64,000 nt of DNA, from contig NZ_BMVL01000002.1 of NCBI RefSeq assembly GCF_014650695.1, positions 300,721-364,720 of the forward strand, read 5' to 3'. The stretch comes from Streptomyces avidinii (GTDB lineage Bacteria > Actinomycetota > Actinomycetes > Streptomycetales > Streptomycetaceae). Both the position numbers and the translations under genes were made by a program. The notes below the pieces were generated by a model. The model saw only the letters and a list, made by a program, of their open reading frames with translations. It was not told the origin of the DNA and ran no database searches. Positions 8,755 through 17,533 of this stretch are shown in pieces (position 1 is the stretch's first letter; each line of letters opens with the position of its first letter).

Positions 8755-8812
8755 GCGGGAGCACGTGCTCGGTTTCCCCTCCGAGGGGCTGCGGAGGCTA
8801 CTGTTCAGGGGC

Positions 8813-9493
8813 ATGACAGAGACCTCGTACCTGAGCTCCGTACGGGCGTCCTACGACGCCGTCGCCGTCGACTACGCGCGGCTGGTCAGTGCCGAACTGG
8901 CCGGAAAGCCGCTGGACCGGGCCATGCTGGCCGCCTTCGCCGAGTACGTGCGGGGCGGTGCCGGCGGCGGGCGGGCAGTGGCCGACCTGGGCTGCGGCCC
9001 GGGCCGGGTGACGGCGCATCTGGACGGGCTGGGCGTACGGGCCTTCGGTGTCGACCTGTCCCCGGCGATGGTGGCGGTGGCCCGGCGGACGTATCCGGGA
9101 CTGCGGTTCGAGGTGGGCTCGATGGCCGCCCTGGACGTGGCCGACGGGGTCCTCGGCGGGGTGCTGGCCTGGTACTCCACCGTGCACACGCCGCCCTCGG
9201 AACTGCCTTCGCTGTTCGCCGAGTTCGCCCGGGTCCTGGCACCGGGCGGCCACCTCCTGATCGCCTTCAAGGCGGGTGATGAACAGATCCGGCTGGACCA
9301 CGCGTACGGGCGTCCGGTCGACCTCGACGTGTACCGGACGCCGCCCGCGCTGATCGCCGACCTGCTGGCCGGGGCCGGACTCACCGAAGTGGCCCGGATG
9401 GTCCGGGAGGCAGCCGCCGGCGAAAGGTCGCCCCAGGGCTTCCTGCTGGCCCGCAAGGGGAAGGATCCGGCGCGGCGCGCCGACACCCCGTAG
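8813..9493 (+). CDS. Class I SAM-dependent methyltransferase
   Basis: 226 residues. Motif I VADLGCGPGRVTAHLDGLG near residue 60 is followed by the acidic post-I residue in FGVDLSP, the LAWYSTVHTPP motif IV region and a typical LAPGGHLLIAF motif VI. The family (UbiE/COQ5-like) methylates small molecules. It lies directly downstream of the siderophore synthetase with no terminator between, so tailoring of the siderophore is possible, but such methyltransferases also occur alone. The ATG at 8813 starts the homologous part; the frame is open a little further upstream. Confidence 0.8.
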   Translation: MTETSYLSSVRASYDAVAVDYARLVSAELAGKPLDRAMLAAFAEYVRGGAGGGRAVADLGCGPGRVTAHLDGLGVRAFGVDLSPAMVAVARRTYPGLRFEVGSMAALDVADGVLGGVLAWYSTVHTPPSELPSLFAEFARVLAPGGHLLIAFKAGDEQIRLDHAYGRPVDLDVYRTPPALIADLLAGAGLTEVARMVREAAAGERSPQGFLLARKGKDPARRADTP

Positions 9494-9661
9494 GGGCGCC
9501 GTACGGCGGGCACTCACCGGTCGCGGGACGGTTCTCCGGTCCGTCAATACGACAGGCCGATCACGCCGAACCGTTTCGGCTGTGCGCCGTTCAGGGGGCA
9601 CCCCGGTGCGTGTGGGACCCGCCTGCACGGCTATCGCCCCGGGCGGTGGCAGGAAGGAGGT

Positions 9662-11182
9662 ATGAGCCTCCATCGCCGCCAGGTCCTGGGCAGCGCGGCC
9701 GCGGCCGTCCTCGCCCCCCTCGGGGCGGCGGCCCGGACCCCGGACTACGGTGCGCTGGCGCGCGGGATCGACGGGCGCGTGGTGCTCCCCGGGGACCCGG
9801 ACCACGCCGAGGCACGCCGGCTGTTCCAGCCCCGGTACGACTCCGTCACCCCGGCCGCGGTGGCCTATCCCGCGCACGCCGGGGACGTGGCCGTGTGCCT
9901 GGACTTCGCCCGGCGCTCCGCCGCGCCCGTGGTCCCGCGCGGCGGCGGGCACAGCTACGCCGGCTGGTCCACGCGCAGCGCCGGCCTGATCGTCGACACC
10001 GGAGCCATCGCGGCGGTGTCGGTGGACGGGGACGGCGTACGGATCGGCGCGGGGGCCCGGCTCGGGGACGTGCACACGGCCCTCGCCGGGCGGGGGCGGT
10101 CCGTCCCGACAGGTCTGTGCCCCTCCGTCGGCATCGCCGGCCTCACCCTCGGCGGCGGCCTGGGCCTGGCCTCGCGGGCCTACGGCACCACGGCCGACCG
10201 GCTCACCGGTGCCCGGGTGGTCACCCCCGACGGGCTCGTCCGCGAGGTCTCCGCCGACCGGGATCCGGACCTCTTCTGGGCCCTGCGCGGCGGTGGGGGC
10301 GGCAACTTCGGTGTGGTCACCGAGTTCCGCTTCCGGACGCACCCGGTCGGCGCGTGCGCCTTCGCGGAACTCCACTGGACCGGCGCGGAGTCCGCGGCCG
10401 TGCTGCGCGGCTGGCAGCGCTGGCTGGCCGCACTGCCCGACCCGTTCTGGAGCCAGGTGGAGTTCACCGTCGAGACGGCGGCCGGGGCCGGGGGTGCGGG
10501 GCCGCCGGCGGTGCGGGTGGTGTGCCTCGACGGACGCCTCGAGCTGGAGCGGCAGTTGACCCGGCTGTCGGACCTGGTCGGCGGGGCGCCGCGGGACAGC
10601 TGGATCGTCATGCGCAGCCACGAGGACACGGTGCGCGCCATGTCCGGCTGCCTGGAGCTGGGCCCCGCGCAGTGCCGACTGCCGGGCACCCTGCCCGGCC
10701 AGGACCCGCAGGGGCGGCTCGGCCGGGACTCGTACGCCGCCCGGTCCGACTTCTGGGCGGGCGGCGGACTGCCGGACGCGGCGATCGGCGCGGTCCTCGA
10801 CGGTGTCCGGCGGTACGGGACGAGCGTCCCCGCGGGCGGGCGGGGCGTGGTGCAGCTCGACGGGGTCTGCGGCGGCGCGGTGAACCGGGTACCGGCCGGC
10901 GGCACCGCCTTCGTGCACCGCGACAGCGCCTTCCTCGCCCAGTACCTCGCCTACTGGCCCGAGTCCGCACCGGCCGCCGAGGTGGCCCGGCACCAGGACT
11001 GGCTCGACGGGCTCTGGCAGGCCCTGCGCCCCTGGGCGAGCGGGCGCGCGTACCAGAACTACATCGACCCGAAGCTCACCGATTGGCGCGAGGCGTACTA
11101 CGGCGCGAACCTCGCCCGCCTGCAGGAGGTCCGGCGTGCCTACGACCCGGACCGGCTCTTCCGTTTCCCCCAGGCCGTTTAG
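9662..11182 (+). CDS. Tat-exported FAD-dependent oxidase, berberine-bridge type
   Basis: 506 residues. The N-terminus (LHRRQVLGSAAAAVLAPLGAAA) is a twin-arginine signal, so the enzyme probably acts outside the membrane. A PCMH-type FAD-binding domain follows. His97 in RGGGHSYAG and Cys153 in GLCPSVGIAG match the two residues that hold FAD bicovalently in this family. The substrate domain ends with the BBE motif QNYIDPKLTDWREAYYG and RVRRAYDP-like end. Known relatives oxidise sugars, alkaloids or polyketide intermediates. It starts seven bases after GGAAGGAGG. The protease gene starts immediately after its stop, but a functional link is not obvious. Confidence 0.9.
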   Translation: MSLHRRQVLGSAAAAVLAPLGAAARTPDYGALARGIDGRVVLPGDPDHAEARRLFQPRYDSVTPAAVAYPAHAGDVAVCLDFARRSAAPVVPRGGGHSYAGWSTRSAGLIVDTGAIAAVSVDGDGVRIGAGARLGDVHTALAGRGRSVPTGLCPSVGIAGLTLGGGLGLASRAYGTTADRLTGARVVTPDGLVREVSADRDPDLFWALRGGGGGNFGVVTEFRFRTHPVGACAFAELHWTGAESAAVLRGWQRWLAALPDPFWSQVEFTVETAAGAGGAGPPAVRVVCLDGRLELERQLTRLSDLVGGAPRDSWIVMRSHEDTVRAMSGCLELGPAQCRLPGTLPGQDPQGRLGRDSYAARSDFWAGGGLPDAAIGAVLDGVRRYGTSVPAGGRGVVQLDGVCGGAVNRVPAGGTAFVHRDSAFLAQYLAYWPESAPAAEVARHQDWLDGLWQALRPWASGRAYQNYIDPKLTDWREAYYGANLARLQEVRRAYDPDRLFRFPQAV

Positions 11183-11194
11183 GGAGTGTCCGGC

Positions 11195-12415
11195 ATGCGA
11201 CGTACGTTGACGATGGCCGCGGTGGCGGCCGCCCTGCTGGTGGCGGTACCGGGCGGGCCGCTGCCCGTGGCCGAGGCCGAGGCCGGGAGTGCCGTCGCCC
11301 CGGTCGCCGCGGGCCGCTGGTCGGCGCGCGAGGCCCGGGCCTTCTGGACCGCCGAACGGATGGCCTCCGCCATTCCGTTGCCGCCCGTGCCGCACATTCC
11401 GCGGGAATCGGGCGAACTGCCCGAACCGCCCGGGCCGGTGGAGCCGGCGACTCCGGTGCCGCCGGTGGATCCGGTGCCGCCGGAACCGGATCCGGGTGCC
11501 ACGCCGACCCCGGTCGGGACACAGCCGCCGGTGCCGTCCCCGGACCCGGCCGCCACCCCCACGCCCACCGCCACGCCCACCCCGGCCCCCACGCCCGTAC
11601 CCTCCCCGACCCGTACGCCGGCGGCACCGTCTCCGCTGCCGGCCCCGGCGCCGGCGCCGCCCGTCGTCCCGCGGCTGCCGGCCCTCACCCCCGGCGTCGG
11701 GCAGGACTTCGACGGTGTACCGGTCGCCGGCCGGATGTTCCTCGTCAAGGGCGGCGGGGCCTACTTCTGCACCGCGAGCGTGGTCTCCTCCCCCGGCCGC
11801 AACCTCGTGATCAGCGCCGCGCACTGCCTGACCGGCTCCGACACCCAGCAGGTGGCCTTCGTACCGAAGTACACCAAGGCCAAACCGCAGCCGTACGGCA
11901 TGTTCCCGGTGCTGCGGGACGCCGGCGGTCACTCCAGGATCTGGATCGACCCGCGCTACCGCTCCCAGGGCGTCGACCGCGCGGCCGCCCTCGACGTGGC
12001 CTTCGCCCAGGTGGGACCGAACGCCCGCGGCGTCCCGGTGGAGACCGTGGTCGGCGGGAACAGGCTGGTGACCGGCGCCGGATACGCACACGCCCGGGTC
12101 ACGCTGATCGGCTACCCGTCCTCCGCCGCCCGGCCGCGCCTGTGCGCCAACCGGACCACGAAGTTCACGAGCACCGACACCCGGATCCCGGGTTCGTTCC
12201 TGCGGATCAACTGCACCGGCTACCCCGGCGGGACCAGCGGCGGCCCGTTCCTGAACCGCTACGACGCGCGCACCGGGACCGGTGACGTGGTGGGGGTGAT
12301 CGGCGGCTGGAAGACGGGCGGGGACAAGAGCGACACCTCGTACAGCTCCTACTTCGGCGCGGACATCAGGAAGTTGTACGAGAAGGCGGTTGCCGGGGCG
12401 AAGGCGTCGCGGTGA
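11195..12415 (+). CDS. Secreted trypsin-like serine protease with Pro-rich linker
   Basis: 406 residues from the ATG at 11195; a GTG at 11186 is an alternative. A Sec signal peptide (residues 1-28) is followed by a long Pro/Thr-rich linker (about 64-160), which could span the cell wall. The S1 protease domain shows the catalytic triad: His210 in ISAAHC, Asp267 in ALDVAF and Ser348 in GGTSGGPF. Cysteines at 192, 211, 317 and 340 could form disulfides. It resembles the V8/trypsin-like peptidases common in Streptomyces. Its 3' end overlaps the convergent gene at 12366 by about 50 bases. Confidence 0.9.
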   Translation: MRRTLTMAAVAAALLVAVPGGPLPVAEAEAGSAVAPVAAGRWSAREARAFWTAERMASAIPLPPVPHIPRESGELPEPPGPVEPATPVPPVDPVPPEPDPGATPTPVGTQPPVPSPDPAATPTPTATPTPAPTPVPSPTRTPAAPSPLPAPAPAPPVVPRLPALTPGVGQDFDGVPVAGRMFLVKGGGAYFCTASVVSSPGRNLVISAAHCLTGSDTQQVAFVPKYTKAKPQPYGMFPVLRDAGGHSRIWIDPRYRSQGVDRAAALDVAFAQVGPNARGVPVETVVGGNRLVTGAGYAHARVTLIGYPSSAARPRLCANRTTKFTSTDTRIPGSFLRINCTGYPGGTSGGPFLNRYDARTGTGDVVGVIGGWKTGGDKSDTSYSSYFGADIRKLYEKAVAGAKASR

Positions 12416-12761
12416 GCACCCGTACCCGGCGGGTCCGGCGCGGGTTGCCGACCGTACGCGGGGTCGCCGCAAGCCCGTCGCCGGTCGGCCCGTCGGCGGG
12501 CGCGAGGCCCAGGCGGCGGCGCAGGTCGGCGAGGGCCGCGTGGACGGGCGCGAGGACGACCTCGGCGCCCGCGTCGATGGACGCGAGGGCGTGCGCGGTG
12601 GTCTCGATCGCCTCGGCGGCGTCCTCCGCGGCGGCCCGGCTCCACCCGCCGGGCGCGCCGGTGCCCCACGGGGCGATGGTGTCGTAGAGGTGGCAGGCGG
12701 CATCGGCCACGGCGTCGGCCCGTTCCCCGACGCCCGGCGCCGCGATGGTCGGCAGTTCCAT
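12366..12761 (-). CDS. Hypothetical small helical protein
   Basis: 131 residues, no recognised family. The first 100 residues are Ala/Glu-rich and should be helical (ERADAVADAACHLYDTI, DAAEAIETTAHAL); the last 30 are basic and look disordered. Codon bias is normal for the genome over the helical part. The end overlaps the convergent protease gene, so the C-terminus may be shorter in relatives. No clear Shine-Dalgarno precedes the ATG. It could be a real conserved Streptomyces protein, or a chance frame opposite low-complexity sequence. Confidence 0.5.
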   Translation of the reverse strand: MELPTIAAPGVGERADAVADAACHLYDTIAPWGTGAPGGWSRAAAEDAAEAIETTAHALASIDAGAEVVLAPVHAALADLRRRLGLAPADGPTGDGLAATPRTVGNPRRTRRVRVLTATPSPRQPPSRTTS

Positions 12762-12918
12762 GCCGGGTCAACGAGCCGATGCCGCCAGGGGTACGAGCGG
12801 ATGCCCCCGCGCAGTTGGACCATCTCAGCACCCTCGTGGCAACCGTATCCCCATCTCAGCAGCGCGGACTGCCCGCCAGTAGAGTCGGCCCGAGAGAAGG
12901 CACCGATCTGGGGGACTC

Positions 12919-13641
12919 ATGACGGCTGCGGATGCACCGCCGATCATCTTCGTGCACGGGACGCGGCTGAGCGCGGGTCAATGGAGCCCACAACTCGCCG
13001 CGCTCCAGGAGGACTTTCGGGTAGCCGCCGTTGACCTACCGGGCCACGGCGCGCGGTCTGCTGAACCCTGGAGTCTGAACGCGGCGACGGAGATCATCGC
13101 TTCTGCGGTGGAATCGCTCGACCGCGGACCGGCTCTGGTCGTCGGGCACTCCCTCGGCGGATACGCCTCGCTGGAGTTCGCGCGACGCTGCCCGGAGCAG
13201 CTGCGGGGGCTGGTTCTTGCGGGGGCCAGTGCCTCCACGCGTGGTCCGTGGGCCATTCCGTATCGGTGGGCGGCCGGGCTCGTCCCTCGCATACCGGCGG
13301 CCCGGTTGACCCGCTGGAACGACAGGTTGCTGCGTCGGCTCTACTCCCCCGAGGTGGTGGACGCCACCATCCGCGCCGGCTATGCCTTCCACACTCTGCC
13401 GGATGCCTGGGGTGAAGTACTGGGCCGATTCGACGCGGATGCGATGCGCCATGTGGCAGCTCCCGTACTCATCCTGAACGGCGAGAAGGACACCGTCTTC
13501 CGCTCCGGCGAGAGGGACTTCCTGCGCGCACATCCGCGCGCACGCATCGAATTGATCCCGCGGGCGAGACACCTCGCGAACTTCGACGATCCAGAGGCCT
13601 TCGCCGATGCCGTCCGCCGCTTCGCGCTGGAAGTGGCGTGA
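12919..13641 (+). CDS. Alpha/beta-fold hydrolase
   Basis: 240 residues, close to the usual family length. Oxyanion motif IIFVHGTR is at residues 9-16, nucleophile Ser78 in GHSLGG, acid Asp191 in LNGEKDTVF and His218 in RARHLANFD. It belongs to the broad esterase/peroxidase/epoxide hydrolase-like group; the substrate cannot be inferred. The cap region (about 110-165) is rich in Arg and aromatic residues. It starts at the ATG at 12919, and the preceding region has GAGAAGG about 20 bases upstream. It stands alone, with no co-directional neighbour. Confidence 0.88.
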   Translation: MTAADAPPIIFVHGTRLSAGQWSPQLAALQEDFRVAAVDLPGHGARSAEPWSLNAATEIIASAVESLDRGPALVVGHSLGGYASLEFARRCPEQLRGLVLAGASASTRGPWAIPYRWAAGLVPRIPAARLTRWNDRLLRRLYSPEVVDATIRAGYAFHTLPDAWGEVLGRFDADAMRHVAAPVLILNGEKDTVFRSGERDFLRAHPRARIELIPRARHLANFDDPEAFADAVRRFALEVA

Positions 13642-13999
13642 ATCTGCATCTACCAGTGGGGCCCGACGCCCTCTGGCCTCGCCCCCATACGTCAGTGATT
13701 ACGGGAACTGCACCGGGACCTGCGTGAGCCGGGGTAGAGCGATCAGGCAGCCGGAGGTACCCGTCAACCACACCAACTGCGGATAGCGGACGATCAACGG
13801 GATCAACCCGGCCCTCTGCGGCCAGGAACACCCCACCCACACAGCCCTGCCCCGCACACCACCACGGGCCGAGTCGAACCGGCTCAAGGCGCAAAGTCGG
13901 CCAACCCCGCCACAAGGAGGGCGCGGCGCGGGAGGCCGTCGCCGCCCGCGACCGCCCCCGGCGACAACCCCGTCCACGAGGGCGGGGGGGAATCCCCGG
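13642..13999. other. Intergenic, no supported gene
   Basis: Both strands were read and nothing recognisable was found. A minus-strand stretch near 13700-13810 looks faintly protein-like (LIVRYPQLVWLTGTSG) but has no start, family or ribosome-binding site. Confidence 0.4.
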
Positions 14000-14440
14000 T
14001 CAGCGGCGGCCGGTGGACAGGATCACGAGGAACTGGCCGCCGCCCGCCTGGATGTCGGCGGTCACCGGCAGCCCCGGTACCAGTCGGGAGAAGCGGTCCA
14101 CGAGCCAATCCGCCGCCTCTTGAGCGTCCTTCCTGGTCGGACAACGGCCCACCATCTCGCGACCGCCCTTGCGCTCCAGCCTCTCGGTCACGGCGATCAG
14201 CGGCGCGGGTTCGACTACGTAAAGGCGCTCCGGCCAGGCAATGACCACCTTGACCGCGCCCTTGCGGGAGTTGCACCCGCGGTGCGCGAGCCGCTCGGCG
14301 ACCTTGGCCTTCCGGTCGGCGGTCCGGCTGTCGACACTGGGCCCCCGCGGGTCGTTCACAGACTCGTCGGGGTCGACCGGTTCGTCACACACCCAGCACA
14401 GCCAGCCATCGCGCTCGGCCACATCATCAAGGAGACTCAT
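14000..14440 (-). CDS. HNH-like zinc-binding protein, hypothetical
   Basis: 146 residues. The N-terminal half resembles a degenerate HNH-nuclease zinc finger: WLCWVCDEPV gives a CxxC pair (Cys15, Cys18), and AHRGCNSRKG near residue 55 carries the His and third Cys expected in such folds. A full HNH catalytic triad is not obvious, so nuclease activity is uncertain. The C-terminal half (about 65-140) has a basic VTERLERKGGREMVGRCPT segment and a helical DAQEAADWLVDRF segment. Transcription is toward the intergenic space at 13.8 kb, and no operon partner is visible. Confidence 0.65.
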   Translation of the reverse strand: MSLLDDVAERDGWLCWVCDEPVDPDESVNDPRGPSVDSRTADRKAKVAERLAHRGCNSRKGAVKVVIAWPERLYVVEPAPLIAVTERLERKGGREMVGRCPTRKDAQEAADWLVDRFSRLVPGLPVTADIQAGGGQFLVILSTGRR

Positions 14441-14867
14441 CCGAGCAAACTACCTGCCCGGCCACCACCCCGCGCACCGGGGCCAGGCCGACTCCCACCG
14501 CGGCCGCAGGACGGGGGGTGCTCTGGCGCGCGTCGGGAAAGCACGAGAAACCGTGATGCCAGGTCTCGGTCCGCCGTGAATGCAGCCGGCACTTTCCGTG
14601 ACGACGCGCGATCGCCGAAGGAGCCACCCAGTCGGGCACAGCCGGAAGGTCAGTGGCCGGGCGGCGATTGCGCTCACGGGCGTGGGTAGCCGTGACCCGG
14701 CGGCGGGTACTCCCGGCTCGGGGGGCCGGCGACGCCGTGGACACAGCTGCCCGGTAGGGACGGCCGGAGCGACTGAGCGCTCTCCCCGGCCCGTCCGGCC
14801 AGGGAGAGCGCTCAGCGGCGGGCCCGCAGCGGGCGCTGTCCAGTCGGGCTCGATTTGGCCCGCCGGC
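14441..14867. other. Intergenic with a strong hairpin, no supported gene
   Basis: No coding sequence is supported. The region holds the upstream part of the HNH-like gene and, at 14773-14815, the terminator of the DUF1772 gene. Confidence 0.5.
14773..14815 (-). terminator. Perfect 14-bp hairpin terminator
   Basis: CTGAGCGCTCTCCC (14773-14786) pairs perfectly with GGGAGAGCGCTCAG (14802-14815) across a 15-base loop. It lies about 50 bases past the stop of the DUF1772 gene on the minus strand. There is no T-run, as is usual for Streptomyces hairpin terminators. It could also stop transcription from the other side. Confidence 0.75.
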
Positions 14868-15314
14868 TCAGGCGAGGGCGGCGACCATCAGGGCGAAGGC
14901 GGCGATGATGACGGCGACGCGGACGTAGTGGAAGCGGTCCCAGCGGTTCATCTGCTCCTTCCAGTCCTCGGGCCGGTTCTCGGGGGTCCACGTCTTGCTC
15001 CGGTTGTTGATCGGGACGAGCAGCAGGAGCGACATGATCACGCTGAGGATCAGCAGCGCGCCGGCGGTGACGACGAGGCCGGTGCCGTGGTGGTGCCATC
15101 CGGCGATGACCCAGACCGCGACGAGGACGAGCGAGGTGATGTACCAGACCGGCATGACGGCGCCGAGCATCCGGCCCCCGTGGGCCCGGCCGAGTTGGCC
15201 ACTGTCGCCGGGGAGGGCGTTGAGGATCGGGTTGATGACGAAGGCGACGGAGAACTCCACCCCCACCATCACGCCGACGACCACGGTGGTGAACACCTCG
15301 AGTGCGTTGAGCAT
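14868..15314 (-). CDS. DUF1772 (anthrone oxygenase-like) membrane protein
   Basis: 148 residues with four membrane segments (about 6-28, 50-70, 78-100 and 128-147). The pattern of the DUF1772 family is visible: an N-terminal TVVVGVMVGVEFSVAFVINP segment, PVWYITSLV in the second helix and the LVPINNRSKTW motif before the last helix, with RWDRFHYVR at the end. Some members oxidise anthrones in polyketide pathways, but most are of unknown role. It is divergent from a TetR regulator, with two identical-class palindromes between the starts, so it is very likely controlled by that regulator. Confidence 0.88.
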   Translation of the reverse strand: MLNALEVFTTVVVGVMVGVEFSVAFVINPILNALPGDSGQLGRAHGGRMLGAVMPVWYITSLVLVAVWVIAGWHHHGTGLVVTAGALLILSVIMSLLLLVPINNRSKTWTPENRPEDWKEQMNRWDRFHYVRVAVIIAAFALMVAALA

Positions 15315-15332
15315 GATGAATCCCCCAGGAAG

Positions 15333-15396
15333 CTAGCGCTGCTAGATGATGAGGCAACGCTAGTACTACTGCCGCTCGATTGTCTAGCGGTGCTAG
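15333..15396. promoter_or_regulatory. TetR operator region with paired CTAGCGSTGCTAG palindromes
   Basis: CTAGCGCTGCTAG (15333-15345) and CTAGCGGTGCTAG (15384-15396) are near-identical 13-bp palindromes whose starts are 51 bases apart. A third, shorter palindrome TAGTACTA sits between them (15361-15368). They lie between the divergent DUF1772 and TetR genes, the second just 10 bases before the TetR ATG. This is the classic layout of TetR autoregulation and control of a divergent target. Confidence 0.75.
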
Positions 15397-15405
15397 GATC
15401 GAATC

Positions 15406-15984
15406 ATGTCGGTACAGGAACGCAAGGAGCGCGAACGAGCCGGTCGCGAGCGCCTCATCGTGGCGACCGCCCGCGAACTCGCCGAGCAGCAGGGCTGGGA
15501 CGCGGTCACCACCCGCCGGCTCGCCGAGCGCATCGAGTACAGCCAGCCCGTCCTCTACAGCCACTTCCGCGGCAAGCGCGAGATCATCGGAGCCGTCGCC
15601 CTCGAAGGCGCCACCGAAATGGCCACGACATTGCGGGCCGCAACCTCCGCCGCAGACGGCCCCCGCACCAGGGTCACCGCCCTCGCCCGCGCCTACCTCG
15701 GTTTCGCCGAGCGCAACCCGGCGGTCTACGACGCCATGTTCCAGCTCGACGGCGGCCTGGCGTTCGCGGACGAGGACACCCCCGAGCCCCTGAAGGACGC
15801 CTTCGGTGCCCTGCTGGAGACTCTCGGCGAGGTCGCCGGCGACGGCGTCCACCCCGGACTGTTCACCGAGTTGTTCTGGGCAGCCCTACACGGACTGGCG
15901 ACCCTCACCAGGGCGGGACGGCTGCCGTCGGGGGACGCCGAGCGCAGGGTGGAGCTGCTGGTGGACCGGCTCGCCATGCTCTGA
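15406..15984 (+). CDS. TetR-family transcriptional regulator
   Basis: 192 residues. The HTH lies at about residues 14-60 (LIVATARELAEQQGWDAVTTRRLAERI, then YSQPVLYSHFRGKREI), a standard TetR DNA-binding domain. The C-terminal domain resembles TetR_C-type ligand-binding bundles (YLGFAERNPAVYDAMFQLDGGL). The ATG at 15406 follows the second palindrome closely. It is expected to repress itself and the divergent DUF1772 gene until a hydrophobic ligand binds; the ligand is unknown. Confidence 0.9.
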   Translation: MSVQERKERERAGRERLIVATARELAEQQGWDAVTTRRLAERIEYSQPVLYSHFRGKREIIGAVALEGATEMATTLRAATSAADGPRTRVTALARAYLGFAERNPAVYDAMFQLDGGLAFADEDTPEPLKDAFGALLETLGEVAGDGVHPGLFTELFWAALHGLATLTRAGRLPSGDAERRVELLVDRLAML

Positions 15985-16543
15985 CCACCCGCCCGCCACT
16001 ATCCAAACGCTCAACGCCGCCGAGTCAGGCACCAACTCGCCAGGCCAAGCGCTCGGCCACCGCCAGTGGACCACCCATCACGCCCGGAGGCCGCGTAGCA
16101 CGCTCAAGGGCCGAACAGCCATGACGGCACCCGCCGGCGGTCTGGGCAGAGGGGCTGTGGTGACGGAGCCGTTGCTGCCGGCGCCTCCGTCCCCCGGCTG
16201 CTGCCCCGGTCGGCCCTGAGTCGGAAGACCTGACTACTGGACCATCCGGGCAGTGCGCCCGCCTTCGCTCACCTGTTTTGGTTTGGAGTACCTATATCAC
16301 CGGAATTCTCCGCTTCGGGCGGATCTCGCTCCCGAACCGAACCGAAGGGAATCGATGCCGCGAAGCACATCACTCAGAAGGTGATGGTGCTTTCCGCCAC
16401 AGCCAGATCGGAATCCAGTTCAACGCCGACGGCGACCCCGGCCAGTGCAGCGGACGAACAGGGGAACAGTGGCACTTCCACCAGCACCCCGGAGGAGCAT
16501 GAAGGCATCTGTGAGTGCGCGGCCGGGGTGGAACGCCCGGTCG
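15985..16543. other. Intergenic, possible decayed sequence
   Basis: No confident gene. A 55-codon plus-strand frame (ATG 16384 to TGA 16551) encodes a Ser/Thr-rich peptide ending in CECAAGVERPVVR, but it lacks a convincing ribosome-binding site and overlaps the end of the next gene. The segment 16270-16380 is less GC-rich than its surroundings. Confidence 0.35.
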
Positions 16544-17269
16544 TCAGGTGAGCCACCAGATGGCGATTGCGAGTACGGCGAGCAGTAGAAGGGCGGCCAG
16601 GAGGGTTGCCCTCCTCCTGCGGCGAGCCGGAGGGCCGGGCGCAGGTGCGGGACTGGCGGGTGCCCAGGGTGGCGGCCCATCTGCCCTGCGGGCGGACGGC
16701 ATGGTGACGGGGCCGACGACGGGTGGCTCACGGGGAAGCCAGCGTTGCTCACCGTTGGGACTGGATGCGGCTTGTTGAAGGCCGATGCCTCCCTCCTTTC
16801 GCCATCTGGTTCCCGATGCGTCGGTGAAGTCGATGACGAGTTGCAGCAGGAATCCTGTGGGGTCCTCGCCGCGTGTCGTGGTGACGGGCAGCGGGATGGA
16901 ACGTTGGTCACCAGGGCCGAGGCCTCTTGGCGCGCCGGTGATGTGTTGACCGGCGTAGGTGATGCGCAGGTCGAGGACGGGCTGGTTGCTGGGGTTTGCG
17001 ATCTTCAGGTGTGGGGTTGCCGAGCCTTCGTGAATGCCGGAGGGCACGACCGTGATGTTCGTTTCGATCATCGATGCCTGTGCGAGGTCGTTCCTGCGGT
17101 CGACTGCTCGGGCCCGGGTCTCAAGGCGCTCTTCCTGGGCCTGCAATCGGGCTTCGCGCTGGTCGAGGACTGCGGCGCGCTGGACCTGGTGACGATGGGC
17201 CAGGTAGCTGATGAGGAGAGAGGCGACGGTGACGACGGCTCCCACGATGGCTACGACGGTCGCGATCAT
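16544..17269 (-). CDS. Membrane-anchored coiled-coil protein of unknown function
   Basis: 241 residues from the ATG at 17269; an ATG at 17314 would add 15 residues. An N-terminal membrane helix (about 2-24) is followed by a charged coiled coil (VLDQREARLQAQEERLETRA), a beta-rich domain of about 100 residues (NITVVPSGIHEGSATPHLKI) and a Pro/Ala-rich linker. It ends in RRRR plus a second hydrophobic helix. G/C use at third positions is lower than in neighbours, hinting at different ancestry. No family was recognised; both ends in the membrane with a soluble middle is what can be said. Confidence 0.65.
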   Translation of the reverse strand: MIATVVAIVGAVVTVASLLISYLAHRHQVQRAAVLDQREARLQAQEERLETRARAVDRRNDLAQASMIETNITVVPSGIHEGSATPHLKIANPSNQPVLDLRITYAGQHITGAPRGLGPGDQRSIPLPVTTTRGEDPTGFLLQLVIDFTDASGTRWRKEGGIGLQQAASSPNGEQRWLPREPPVVGPVTMPSARRADGPPPWAPASPAPAPGPPARRRRRATLLAALLLLAVLAIAIWWLT

Positions 17270-17533
17270 CCCAATACTCTGGCCATCGACAGGGGCTCTG
17301 TCAGCCGGTGCCATGCATTCCGCATCGAGGTGGATACTCCACGCGCTTCTGAACGGGCGCAGCTTGCGCGTTGTGCGCCGCGGCGGCTCGGAGTATGCAT
17401 CGGCCGGACGGCCTCCGGGCCGACAGGCGCCGGTGGCCGGATCGGCGGCCTTTCGTCGCCGGCACGTGGCCGGATACGACTGGGCACCCATGCCCCGCCC
17501 CACTCCCGCCGATCGCCATGGAGGCGCACCCCG

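Noticed and set aside
8798..12823. 4-kb minus-strand open frame opposite the methyltransferase, oxidase and protease
   Set aside because: High G/C at third positions keeps the opposite frame open. The product is Arg/Gly/Pro-rich and matches nothing, while the plus-strand genes have clear families.
16384..16551. 55-codon plus-strand ORF with CEC motif
   Set aside because: No ribosome-binding site, overlaps the end of a better-supported gene, and composition is Ser/Thr-rich without any leader-like motif.
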